Made by a program: the position numbers and the translations under genes. From NCBI GenBank assembly GCA_020636325.1, contig JACJYC010000017.1, forward strand, positions 1 through 64,000: 64,000 nt of DNA, in the 5' to 3' direction. The stretch is from Lewinellaceae bacterium (GTDB lineage: Bacteria > Bacteroidota > Bacteroidia > Chitinophagales > Saprospiraceae). The notes beneath the pieces were generated by a model. That model was not told the origin of the DNA. It searched no databases and saw only the letters and a program-made list of their open reading frames with translations. This document shows, piece after piece, positions 18,028 through 25,672 of the stretch. Every line of letters starts with the position of its first letter. The first letter of the stretch is position 1.

Positions 18028-19359
18028 TTACCAATTGCCCCCGATGGGGATGGCTACGCAAGCCACAAGTCCGCAAAAACCGACCTGAGCGGCGCAAACG
18101 CCGACACCTTCAGCGCCCTGGGCGTTGGCGGCGCAAACACCCGCTCCCCGGGCTTCCACACAAGCGCCGGCTGCATCAGTGTCCGCCCCGCAGGCTGCCG
18201 CAGCGCAGGCCACTGCACCGCAAGCGCCGGCTCCGGCAGCTCCGATCGCACTGGCGCCCGCAGCGCTCAGCACAGCTCCGCAAAGGGAGGCAATCGTTGC
18301 CACTGCCGCGCAGACGCCGATCCCGGACACAGTAGCCACCCCGGCGCCGCCAACCGCTGCAACCACGCCGCAGGCGCCGAATGTGGAAACATCCGCACCG
18401 CAGACCCCTACCCCGTTACCGACGGCGCCGCAGAAGGAAGCTCCGCTGAACACCGAACCGCACATGCCGATCCCGGACATGACGCCCCCGCAGCCGGAAA
18501 CACCCGCGAAAACACCGCCGCAAATGCTGCCGGACGAAACACCGGCATTCGCATCCACCACGCTGCCGCATTGGGGCGTCGCGCTGACCGACAATTGCGG
18601 CGAATCCCCGGGAATCGTCGTTACGGTATTGGTCGCCCAGACCGGTTGGTTGGCGGCATTGTACATCACCAGGTTGCCGTCGTCCTGCAACAGGACATGG
18701 ACGCCCTTTTTACCCACCGTATTTGAAGCCCATTGGGGGTTGTGGTCCTTATCATAAAGTACAAAGTTGCTGTCGGTCTGAAAAACAACATACCCGGGGC
18801 TCTTGCCGACCGTATTGCTCGCCCACTTCGGGGAGTGATTCCAATCGTACAGCACAAGATTGCCATCCAGCTGATAGATCAGTTCGAACTTTTTATTATC
18901 GGAAATCAAAATATTACCCGGCGTAAGCACATCATTGACCATCAGGATGTTCCGGGTGAAGGGCGGCAGGGTCTGGACCGTATTCGTTTGCCAGGCCACG
19001 GATTTGTCCGCTTTAAAGGTAGCGAAATTGCCGTTGTCCAGCAAGGTCGCCGTCCCGGGAGGGTAGCCGTAAACCATGGTCGCCCAGATACAATTGTTGC
19101 TGCCGTCGTATATGCAAAAATTGCCGTCGGATTGGTATACCGTCTTTCCGGTTGATTTTCCGTTGGTGTTGCTGGCCCAGATGGCTTTGTTGGTCCAATC
19201 ATAAATGACCAGGTTGCCGTCCGGCTGATAAATCATCCGAAAAAGGCCGTTGGGTGAGATCAATTCGTCGTTGGGTAATAAATGCTGGTCAGGAAGCAGA
19301 AAATTGGACCTTCCTTTGGAAGGGCTGCTTGACAATTCTGAATTGACAATGGCTTGCAT
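18028..19359 (-). CDS. Bulb-lectin protein with decapeptide Cys-repeat tail, putative RiPP precursor
   Basis: A protein of 443 residues without a signal peptide. Residues 30-250 contain six copies of the bulb-type lectin motif QxDxNxVxY (QPDGNLVIYD, QSDGNFCIYD, a weak LDNGNFATFK, QLDGNLVLYD, QTDSNFVLYD, QDDGNLVMYN), which make two beta-prism lectin domains. From residue 264 to the end the sequence is almost only Gly, Ala, Val, Ser and Cys. It carries 17 Cys: 264, then 280, 290, 300, 310, 320, 330, 350, 360, 380, 390 and 400 on an exact ten-residue grid (340 is Gly, 370 is Ser), plus 385, 409, 422, 429 and 434. The repeat is C-G-x-V-x-x-G-x-x-x and the C-terminus is GGNW. The radical SAM/SPASM gene begins 25 bases downstream. 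The likely reading is a folded lectin leader with a repetitive core that becomes crosslinked. A structural or adhesive Cys-rich protein is the alternative. Confidence 0.8.
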   Translation of the reverse strand: MQAIVNSELSSSPSKGRSNFLLPDQHLLPNDELISPNGLFRMIYQPDGNLVIYDWTNKAIWASNTNGKSTGKTVYQSDGNFCIYDGSNNCIWATMVYGYPPGTATLLDNGNFATFKADKSVAWQTNTVQTLPPFTRNILMVNDVLTPGNILISDNKKFELIYQLDGNLVLYDWNHSPKWASNTVGKSPGYVVFQTDSNFVLYDKDHNPQWASNTVGKKGVHVLLQDDGNLVMYNAANQPVWATNTVTTIPGDSPQLSVSATPQCGSVVDANAGVSSGSICGGVFAGVSGCGGVMSGIGMCGSVFSGASFCGAVGNGVGVCGADVSTFGACGVVAAVGGAGVATVSGIGVCAAVATIASLCGAVLSAAGASAIGAAGAGACGAVACAAAACGADTDAAGACVEARGAGVCAANAQGAEGVGVCAAQVGFCGLVACVAIPIGGNW

Positions 19360-19408
19360 ATGAATTAAGGTGTTTTATCAGGTAAAAAATAAGAAACGGG
19401 GGTTGCCG

Positions 19409-20152
19409 TTAATACATCTTCACAAGCGGCGCTATGGCCGCTTCGTCCAGTTCGCGGGCCTTATCGTAGTACAGCTGGGCTTTCTCCCACGCCTGGATGG
19501 TTTCCTGTTCAACACAAATTTTAGCCAGGTCCTTATACGTCTCTGCGGTTGGGCTATGGTTGACCTTGAGCTCAAGGAAGGCCCATTTTTTGGCCAGCAG
19601 GATATTATCGTGTTTAAAAGCGGGGTGCCGGTCCGAAATGTCATCCAGCACTTTTTCGGCCTCTTGCGGCAAAGCGAGTTTCAGGAGGGTCTGGGCGAGG
19701 TTGGCATAAGCATCATCAAATTCACGATCCATCTTGACGGCTGCCTCAAAATCCGCTTTTGCCGGGATAAGGGCGCCCTGATAGAGCGACAGAAGGCCCC
19801 GTTTGTTGTGCAGGGCGGCAGTCGGCGCGTCCGAAATTTTGCGGGTCAGGCGATTCCCTTCGCGGGCAACCATCCAGTTGACCGCCGCAATATGCGGGTT
19901 GATGCTGTGGGCCTTTTCCGCAGCTTTTTCGGCGGCGCTGAAATCGCCGTTTTTAAGGTGCGCCAACGCAAGATCATCATAGGCTTCCTTGTGATCCGGC
20001 TCCAGTTCGATGGCCCGCCTGATATCTTCGAGTGCATGATGGACATCGCCCAGAACGGCGTAGGATTTGGCGCGAAGGAGATGGAGATCCGCTGTCGGGC
20101 CCGACTTGATTTCCCTGGAAAAGGAATCAATGGCATTTTTGATCTTATTCAT
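19409..20152 (-). CDS. TPR protein, first gene of the lectin-Cys operon
   Basis: A protein of 247 residues, entirely tetratricopeptide repeats (AVLGDVHHALEDIRRAIELE; HLKNGDFSAAEKAAEKAHSI; LYQGALIPAKADFEAAVKMD; AWEKAQLYYDKARELDEAAI), about six units, no signal peptide. It is the promoter-proximal gene of the operon, with 49 bases to the precursor-like gene. Its repeats resemble those of the second TPR protein at 15038-16510, so the pair may act together as precursor-binding scaffolds. A short palindrome CCTAATCAGTTAGG (20175-20188) lies 23 bases upstream of its start and might be an operator, but I see no clear promoter on the minus strand. Confidence 0.78.
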   Translation of the reverse strand: MNKIKNAIDSFSREIKSGPTADLHLLRAKSYAVLGDVHHALEDIRRAIELEPDHKEAYDDLALAHLKNGDFSAAEKAAEKAHSINPHIAAVNWMVAREGNRLTRKISDAPTAALHNKRGLLSLYQGALIPAKADFEAAVKMDREFDDAYANLAQTLLKLALPQEAEKVLDDISDRHPAFKHDNILLAKKWAFLELKVNHSPTAETYKDLAKICVEQETIQAWEKAQLYYDKARELDEAAIAPLVKMY

Positions 20153-20355
20153 ACACTTTATGTGTTTTAGGTATCCTAATCAGTTAGGTTCAACATAAAA
20201 CCGGCTGCAGTCCAGGAGTAAAGCTCGACGCAAGGCACAAAAAGCCTGGCCGTAAGTTGGACGGGAAACCTCAGGAATAATTTACGTAGGAGAAATGACA
20301 TCCGCAATATATGCATTTTTCATTATGTGAGATGTTTTTTTGTGATTTTTTTATT

Positions 20356-20363
20356 TACATTTG
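20356..20363 (+). promoter_or_regulatory. -7 promoter element TACATTTG
   Basis: Fits TAnnTTTG 21 bases before the ATG at 20385. The -33 region is a T-run without a clean TTTG at 19-21 bases. The divergent spacer of 232 bases (20153-20384) contains nothing else I can identify apart from the small palindrome at 20175-20188. Confidence 0.45.
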
Positions 20364-20384
20364 AAACAAACAATCTTCACCCGC

Positions 20385-22394
20385 ATGAAAAACCGCTTTT
20401 ACCTTTCAATCGCCATTCTGGCCTGCTGTTCTTTTTTAACGGCACAATCCGCAAAATGGACGCCGTCGGAAATGATGAAATACAAACGGACCGGCAACCT
20501 GGATGTATCACCCGATGGGAAATGGGTCGCCTATACCGTTTCAAATGCCCGGATGGACGGCGAGAATTCGGACTTCCTCACCCAGGTCTGGGTCGTTTCT
20601 TCCGACGGATCCTCCAATCATCAGTATACCTTTGGGGATAAATCCTGCTCCAATCCGAAATTCTCACCCGACGGTCGGTTTCTGGCCTTTTCCTCAGGGC
20701 GCGGCAAGGACGGCAAGAACCAGCTCTACGTCCTGCGGCTGACCGGGGGAGAAGCCGAAATGATCACCGCCATGCCCAACGGAACCGGCGCTTTCGACTG
20801 GTCGCCCGACAGCAAACGGATCGCCTTCACCATGATCGATACGCTGCCGGCGGCAGAGACCCGGGCGCGCAAGGAGAAAAAGGACTGGGAGGTCCGGGAC
20901 GAATTCCAGAAAGCCCAGTTGTTCACCGTCAGCCTGGAAAAGGACGCTAAAGGTCAATACCCGGTCAAAAGACTGACCCGCGCCGATTTCCACGTGTCCG
21001 GTTTCACCTGGTCGCCCGACGGCAAAACCATCGCCTTTTCACACCAGACCGCTCCGTGGGTGGATACCTGGCCTACAACGGATATATCGACGATCCCGGC
21101 GGACAGCGGCGCGGTTAAACCGCTGGTTACCGGACGGGGAATGGATGCGGCCCCCATCTATTCACCCGACGGGAAGTGGATCGCCTATGTTTCTGACGGA
21201 GGGCAGGTGAACTGGGCCCAGAAATCCCATATTTATGTCGTACAGGCCAACGGCGGCAGCCCGCGACAACTGGCCGCAACACCGGATGAACAACCCAACC
21301 TGATCGGGTGGACTTCGGACAATAAGCAGGTATTGGTGAGCGAATCGTATCATACCGGTTCGATCCTGTGTTCGTTGCCCGCCGACGGCACAGCGCTGAA
21401 GAAACTGGAGGTCAATACCAGCGGCGTTTCCAGCGGATATGCCATGAACCGGAAAGGCGACCTGGCCTATTTCAGGCAGAGCCCGGAAGTGCCGGCGGAT
21501 ATTTACCTGGCCAATTCATCGGCCATGCCCGGCAAAAAACTGACCGACCTGCACGCGGATTACATGACCGGAAGGACAGCGACCAAAACGGAGGTGATCA
21601 GCTGGAAATCCAAGGACGGCAAGTACACGATCGAAGGGCTGCTGACCTGGCCGCAGAATTACCAACCCGGCCGGAAATACCCCATGATCCTGAACGTACA
21701 CGGCGGCCCTGCCGGGGTGTATGCCCAGAGTTTCACCGGTGCGGGTTCGCCCTACCCCATCCAGGCCTTTGCCGAGGAGGGCTTTTTTGTACTCCGGGCC
21801 AACCCGCGCGGCAGCAGCGGTTACGGTACCGAATTCCGGCGGGCCAACTACCGCGACTGGGGCAATAACGACTATGACGACCTCATGGCGGGCGTAGACA
21901 AGGTCATCGCCGACGGGCTGGCGCATCCCGACAGTCTGGTGGAGACCGGTTGGAGCTACGGCGGCTATATGACCTCCATGATCATCACGAAAACCGACCG
22001 CTTCAAGGCCGTCATGGCCGGCGCTCCGGTAACCAACCTGATGAGCTTCAACGGGACGGCCGACATCCCCAGTTTTCTGCCCAGCTATTTCGGCGGCGAA
22101 TTCTGGGACGACCAGCAGGCATATGAAGACCACTCCGCCATGTTCAATATCAAAAACGCCAAAACCCCCACCCTGATCATCCACGGCCTGGCCGACGACC
22201 GGGTACCCATCGAACAGGGTTACCAATTGCACCGCGCCCTGCAGCGCCTTGGCGTGCCGACCAAAATGGTGGCCTATCCCCGGCAACCGCACGGGTTCCA
22301 GGAGCCGAAATTCATCCAGGACGTCGGCGAACGCGTGGTGGAATGGTTCAATCATTACCTGGGGCGGACGGGGAAGGCGGGGGTTCGGCCTTGA
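20385..22394 (+). CDS. S9 family prolyl oligopeptidase-like peptidase, exported
   Basis: A protein of 669 residues; the signal peptide ends near CCSFLTAQS, and the eight codons upstream in the open frame begin with TTG and are rejected. An N-terminal beta-propeller with PD40-like blades (YKRTGNLDVSPDGKWVAYTV; KFSPDGRFLAFSSG; APIYSPDGKWIAYVSDGG) is followed by an alpha/beta-hydrolase domain. The catalytic Ser is S524 in GWSYGGYM, Asp near 604 in GLADDRVP and His636 in RQPHGF. This is the dipeptidyl/acylaminoacyl-peptidase branch that trims short peptides, probably in the periplasm. It is divergent from the lectin-Cys operon, so regulation might be shared, but a role in maturing that peptide is only a possibility. 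Confidence 0.88.
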   Translation: MKNRFYLSIAILACCSFLTAQSAKWTPSEMMKYKRTGNLDVSPDGKWVAYTVSNARMDGENSDFLTQVWVVSSDGSSNHQYTFGDKSCSNPKFSPDGRFLAFSSGRGKDGKNQLYVLRLTGGEAEMITAMPNGTGAFDWSPDSKRIAFTMIDTLPAAETRARKEKKDWEVRDEFQKAQLFTVSLEKDAKGQYPVKRLTRADFHVSGFTWSPDGKTIAFSHQTAPWVDTWPTTDISTIPADSGAVKPLVTGRGMDAAPIYSPDGKWIAYVSDGGQVNWAQKSHIYVVQANGGSPRQLAATPDEQPNLIGWTSDNKQVLVSESYHTGSILCSLPADGTALKKLEVNTSGVSSGYAMNRKGDLAYFRQSPEVPADIYLANSSAMPGKKLTDLHADYMTGRTATKTEVISWKSKDGKYTIEGLLTWPQNYQPGRKYPMILNVHGGPAGVYAQSFTGAGSPYPIQAFAEEGFFVLRANPRGSSGYGTEFRRANYRDWGNNDYDDLMAGVDKVIADGLAHPDSLVETGWSYGGYMTSMIITKTDRFKAVMAGAPVTNLMSFNGTADIPSFLPSYFGGEFWDDQQAYEDHSAMFNIKNAKTPTLIIHGLADDRVPIEQGYQLHRALQRLGVPTKMVAYPRQPHGFQEPKFIQDVGERVVEWFNHYLGRTGKAGVRP

Positions 22395-22450
22395 GGGAAT
22401 GCTTGCCGGGTAAGGTATTTTATGGGAATCCTGGGGAAATTCCGTAAATA

Positions 22451-22538
22451 AGAGCTTGTTTGGACTTCAGTAACTGGTCTGTCCCGCTCAAAAGCGGGAT
22501 CAATTTTCGACATAGCGACCAAAATCCAAACAAGCTCT
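22451..22538. other. 88-nt nested palindrome
   Basis: Outer arms AGAGCTTGTTTGGA (22451-22464) and TCCAAACAAGCTCT (22525-22538) enclose an inner hairpin TCCCGCT/AGCGGGA (22482-22488 with 22493-22499). The size and shape suit a MITE-like element or a structured 3' end for the S9 peptidase mRNA. No open frame is inside. I see no target-site duplication. Confidence 0.55.
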
Positions 22539-22976
22539 AAATGGACACATTCCGTACCTACGGCACGGGAATCCTGCGTCATTCATCTGTTCTACCGACA
22601 TTTTGGTCTCTAACGAGACCTTTGCCGAATCCGCATCCAGGGGCCCCAGCAATCTTCGCCCCCGGTTTCAAACCACCCCGAACCATGAACAATTCCCCAG
22701 GCCTCGTCAGCCGCCAAATGTCGGTAGCACGAATCAGACACGACGTTTCGTGCCGTAGGTACGATATGTATTCCCCATGCGCGCCGAAAATGCCGTTCGC
22801 AAACGCCGAATCCGCATTCAGGGGCCCATCAATATTTCTATCGTTCCCGGTTATAAACCACCCCGAACCATGAACAATTCCCAGGCCTCGTCAGAGGCCA
22901 AATGTCGGTAGCACGAATTGGACACGACGTTTCGTGCCGTAGGTACGATATGTATTTCCCTTGCGTGCCGAAACCA
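22539..22976. repeat. Duplicated elements with GTCGGTAG / GTGCCGTAGGTACG boxes
   Basis: Three related elements of about 65 bases: one inverted copy at 22543-22612 and two direct copies at 22713-22776 and 22897-22960. Each has ATGTCGGTAG at one end and GTGCCGTAGGTACG near the other; in the direct copies GCACGAA pairs with TTCGTGC. About 85 bases between copies are also duplicated (22629-22710 and 22806-22895, ending CAATTCCCAGGCCTCGTCAG or similar). This 655-base gene-free stretch is therefore a tandem-duplicated, structured repeat region. The nearest gene is the GH9 enzyme downstream. Confidence 0.7.
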
Positions 22977-23049
22977 ATGCCCATTTCCCATTTTGCCCCG
23001 CCGCAACAATCCCGTACCTTTACCCCAAAACCATACCAGCTCACCAGCC

Positions 23050-25521
23050 ATGTCAAGAATCACGTTTTTTCTCGCGCTCTTTGCATCCTGTTTTACCATT
23101 CACGCCCAGAACGGTCTCAAGATCAACAGCCAGGGGTATTTCGAAATGCCCGGGCTCAATGTCACCGTATTCAGCGATATCTACCCGGACGGGCACCAGA
23201 CCGGCGTCACCGTCATCCAACACGGGAGCCGGGTGGCCGCCAACGGGGACCTCAGGCTCGAAGCCTCCCCAGGCCAATGGTCGCCCGTGCCCAAAGGCGG
23301 TAAATTGACGGTGGATGAGCCCACCGAAACGATCACCCAGACCCTGTGGTACCCCGACAGTACCAAGAACCGCACCGGGTTCAACCCCATTCTTTACCCC
23401 GATCTCGTATTTTCTTATCAAGTGGAGGTCAAAGCCCTTGAAGGCAGCAGCTTCTCCGTAGCCGTCCACCTCGACAAACCGCTTCCGGCGGAATGGATCG
23501 GCAAAGTGGGCTTTAACTTCGAACTGTTTCCCGGCGAACTCTTCGGCAAAAGCTGGCAACTGGACGGGCAAACCGGCATTTTCTGCCAACAACCGAACGG
23601 ACCTGTAACCGATGCCTACGGCGGCCCGCTGTCAACCGCGCTGGCAACCGGCAAAAAGCTCGTCGTGGCGCCGGAATCCGACCTGCAAAGAATGGCGGTC
23701 ACCTCCCGCACGGGCACGCTCCAACTCCTCGACGGCCGCACCAACCACAACAACGGCTGGTTCATCGTCCGGGAAACGGTACCCGCAGGGGCTACCACCA
23801 ATGCCATACAATGGACCATCACCCCGAACGTCGTTCCCGGATGGCAATATCAACCGGTGGTCCAGGTCTCCCAGGTCGGTTACCACCCCAGCCAGCCGAA
23901 AAAGGCCGTCATTGAACTGGACCCCAACGACCAGCAGGTCCGCGACATCCGGCTTTTCCGGCTGGGCGAGCAAGGCAAAACGCTCGTCCGGTCGGGCAAA
24001 CCCCAGCCCTGGGGGAATTTCCTGCGCTACCGCTACCTGACCTACGATTTTTCGGACGTCCGCGAGCCGGGCATGTACCTGCTGTCTTACGGCAATACCG
24101 ACACCCAACCCTTTAAGATCGACAAGGATGTGTTCGAACGGCATACCTGGCAACCGGTGCTGGAATACTACCTGCCCGTACAGATGTGCCATATGCGGAT
24201 CAACGAGAAATACCGGGTCTGGCACGACTACTGCCACCTCGACGATGCCCTGATGGCGCCGGTAGACACCAACCATTTCGACGGCTACCTGCAAGGCCCT
24301 TCCACCCTGACCAGGTACAAACCCCTGCAGGCGGTCCCCGGGCTTAACCGCGGCGGCTGGCACGACGCCGGCGACTACGACCTCCGGGTGGAATCCCAGA
24401 TCGGCACCGTCTGGAACCTGGCGCTGATGATCGAGGAATTCGGCCTGGATTACGACGCCACCTCCATCGATCAGAAGACCCGCATCGTGGAAATTCACCA
24501 ACCCGACGGCAAGTCGGACGCCATCCAGCAGATCGAACACGGGCTGGCCAGCGTGTTGGGCGGCTACCGGTCTCTGGGGCGGCTTTACCGCGGCATCATC
24601 TGCCCGACCCTGCGGCAATACGTCATGCTCGGCGACGCCTCCTCCATGACGGATAACCTCACGTACGACGCCTCCCTGAAAACGGGCGAAAAAACAGCCG
24701 ATAAATCCCCTGTTTTTGACGACCGCTGGGTATTCACCGAAGAAAACCCCGGGCGGGAGCTGTACGTCGCGGCGGGATTGGCAGCAGCCTCGCGCGTGCT
24801 CAAAAAAAGTAACCCGCAACTTTCAGCGGAAGCCCTGTCCACTGCCGTTACCTTGTTCAACAACGCAAAACCCGGCGAACGCACTGCCGCCAACCGGGTG
24901 ATCGCCCTGGCCGAACTGCTCCTGGCTACCAAAGAAGAACAATACAGCCGGGCATTGGTGGACCTTCAGGCCGTCATCGTGGCGCAGATCCCGCGGTGCG
25001 GCTGGGCCCTGGGGCGTGTGATGCCCATGATCAAAAACCAGGATTTTCACAAAGCCGTCGACGCAGCGGTCGGAGAATACGAAGCCCGGTTGAAAAAAGA
25101 ACAGGAGGCCGACTCGCCTTACGGCGTTCCCTACAAACCCAATATCTGGGGCGCCGGGTGGAATATCCAGCATTTCGGGGTAGAGCAATACTTCTTCTAC
25201 AAAGGCTGGCCCGATCTGTGCGGCCCCGATTTTTTTGTCAATGCGCTCAACTTCGTGCTCGGTGTGCATCCGGGCGCCAATACTTCGTCGTTCGCGTCGG
25301 GCGTTGGCTCGCGGTCGGTGACGGTTGCTTACGGCGTCAACCGGGCAGATTGGTCGTATATCCCGGGCGGGGTGGCTTCGGGTACAGCGCTGATCCGGCC
25401 CGACCTGCCTGAATTAAAGATCTGGCCGTTCTTCTGGCAACAGACGGAGTATGTGATGGGCGGGGGATCGACGAATTATATGTTTTTGGTGCTGGCGGCG
25501 GAGAGGTTGTTTAGAGGGTGA
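23050..25521 (+). CDS. GH9-family glycoside hydrolase, secreted
   Basis: A protein of 823 residues starting at MSRITFFLALFASCF with a signal peptide to HAQ; the frame from 22918 runs through repeat DNA. About 280 residues of a beta-rich domain I cannot name come first, then a CelD_N-type Ig-like domain (VSQVGYHPSQPKKAVIEL ... DVREPGMYLLSYG), then the GH9 (alpha/alpha)6 barrel. GGWHDAGDYD holds the catalytic base Asp pair (D439, D442), FVLGVHPGANTSSFASGVG is the substrate-binding loop and E800 in WQQTEYVMGG is the catalytic acid. GH9 enzymes hydrolyse beta-1,4-glucans or related oligosaccharides by inversion. No PUL or SusCD genes are adjacent. Exact substrate unknown. Confidence 0.85.
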   Translation: MSRITFFLALFASCFTIHAQNGLKINSQGYFEMPGLNVTVFSDIYPDGHQTGVTVIQHGSRVAANGDLRLEASPGQWSPVPKGGKLTVDEPTETITQTLWYPDSTKNRTGFNPILYPDLVFSYQVEVKALEGSSFSVAVHLDKPLPAEWIGKVGFNFELFPGELFGKSWQLDGQTGIFCQQPNGPVTDAYGGPLSTALATGKKLVVAPESDLQRMAVTSRTGTLQLLDGRTNHNNGWFIVRETVPAGATTNAIQWTITPNVVPGWQYQPVVQVSQVGYHPSQPKKAVIELDPNDQQVRDIRLFRLGEQGKTLVRSGKPQPWGNFLRYRYLTYDFSDVREPGMYLLSYGNTDTQPFKIDKDVFERHTWQPVLEYYLPVQMCHMRINEKYRVWHDYCHLDDALMAPVDTNHFDGYLQGPSTLTRYKPLQAVPGLNRGGWHDAGDYDLRVESQIGTVWNLALMIEEFGLDYDATSIDQKTRIVEIHQPDGKSDAIQQIEHGLASVLGGYRSLGRLYRGIICPTLRQYVMLGDASSMTDNLTYDASLKTGEKTADKSPVFDDRWVFTEENPGRELYVAAGLAAASRVLKKSNPQLSAEALSTAVTLFNNAKPGERTAANRVIALAELLLATKEEQYSRALVDLQAVIVAQIPRCGWALGRVMPMIKNQDFHKAVDAAVGEYEARLKKEQEADSPYGVPYKPNIWGAGWNIQHFGVEQYFFYKGWPDLCGPDFFVNALNFVLGVHPGANTSSFASGVGSRSVTVAYGVNRADWSYIPGGVASGTALIRPDLPELKIWPFFWQQTEYVMGGGSTNYMFLVLAAERLFRG

Positions 25522-25586
25522 GAGAGGGTGAGAGGGTGAGAGCCCGCCTTCGCCGGAGGCTTCGGCGGATGAGAGGGTGAGAGGAT
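25517..25586. repeat. GAGAGGGT tandem words around a GC palindrome
   Basis: GAGAGGGT/GAGAGGTG words flank CCCGCCTTCGCCGGAGGC, a copy of the dispersed GC palindrome. The same purine-rich words reappear inside the next gene at about 25802-25915. Confidence 0.65.
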
Positions 25587-25632
25587 TTCGTCGCCTTTGA
25601 CAGGAGGGCTACACAAATGTCGATTGGTCAGG

Positions 25633-25663
25633 TTTCAGGGAAGAGGGGATTCTCCTACCTTTG
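25633..25663 (+). promoter_or_regulatory. Promoter TTTC-N19-TACCTTTG
   Basis: The -7 element TACCTTTG (25656-25663) is a perfect TAnnTTTG. TTTC at 25633-25636 is 19 bases upstream, one mismatch from the -33 TTTG. It would drive the B12-radical SAM/methyltransferase operon from about 25670, leaving almost no 5' leader. Confidence 0.45.
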
Positions 25664-25672
25664 TCCGGTAAA

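Noticed and set aside
18125..18757. Plus-strand Ala/Pro/Thr-rich frame opposite the Cys-repeat tail
   Set aside because: It is the reverse reading of the Gly/Ala/Cys-rich repeat. The minus-strand frame has lectin motifs and lies in an operon.
20385..22394. S9 peptidase as the dedicated leader peptidase of the lectin-Cys system
   Set aside because: It is divergent, secreted, and of a common digestive type. Nothing beyond adjacency links it to the operon.
22451..22538. Insertion-sequence terminal repeats
   Set aside because: The arms enclose only 60 bases with no transposase, and no target duplication is visible. It is kept as a palindrome only.
22918..23049. N-terminal extension of the GH9 enzyme
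   Set aside because: The extension is translated from a repeat element, and a standard signal peptide starts at 23050.
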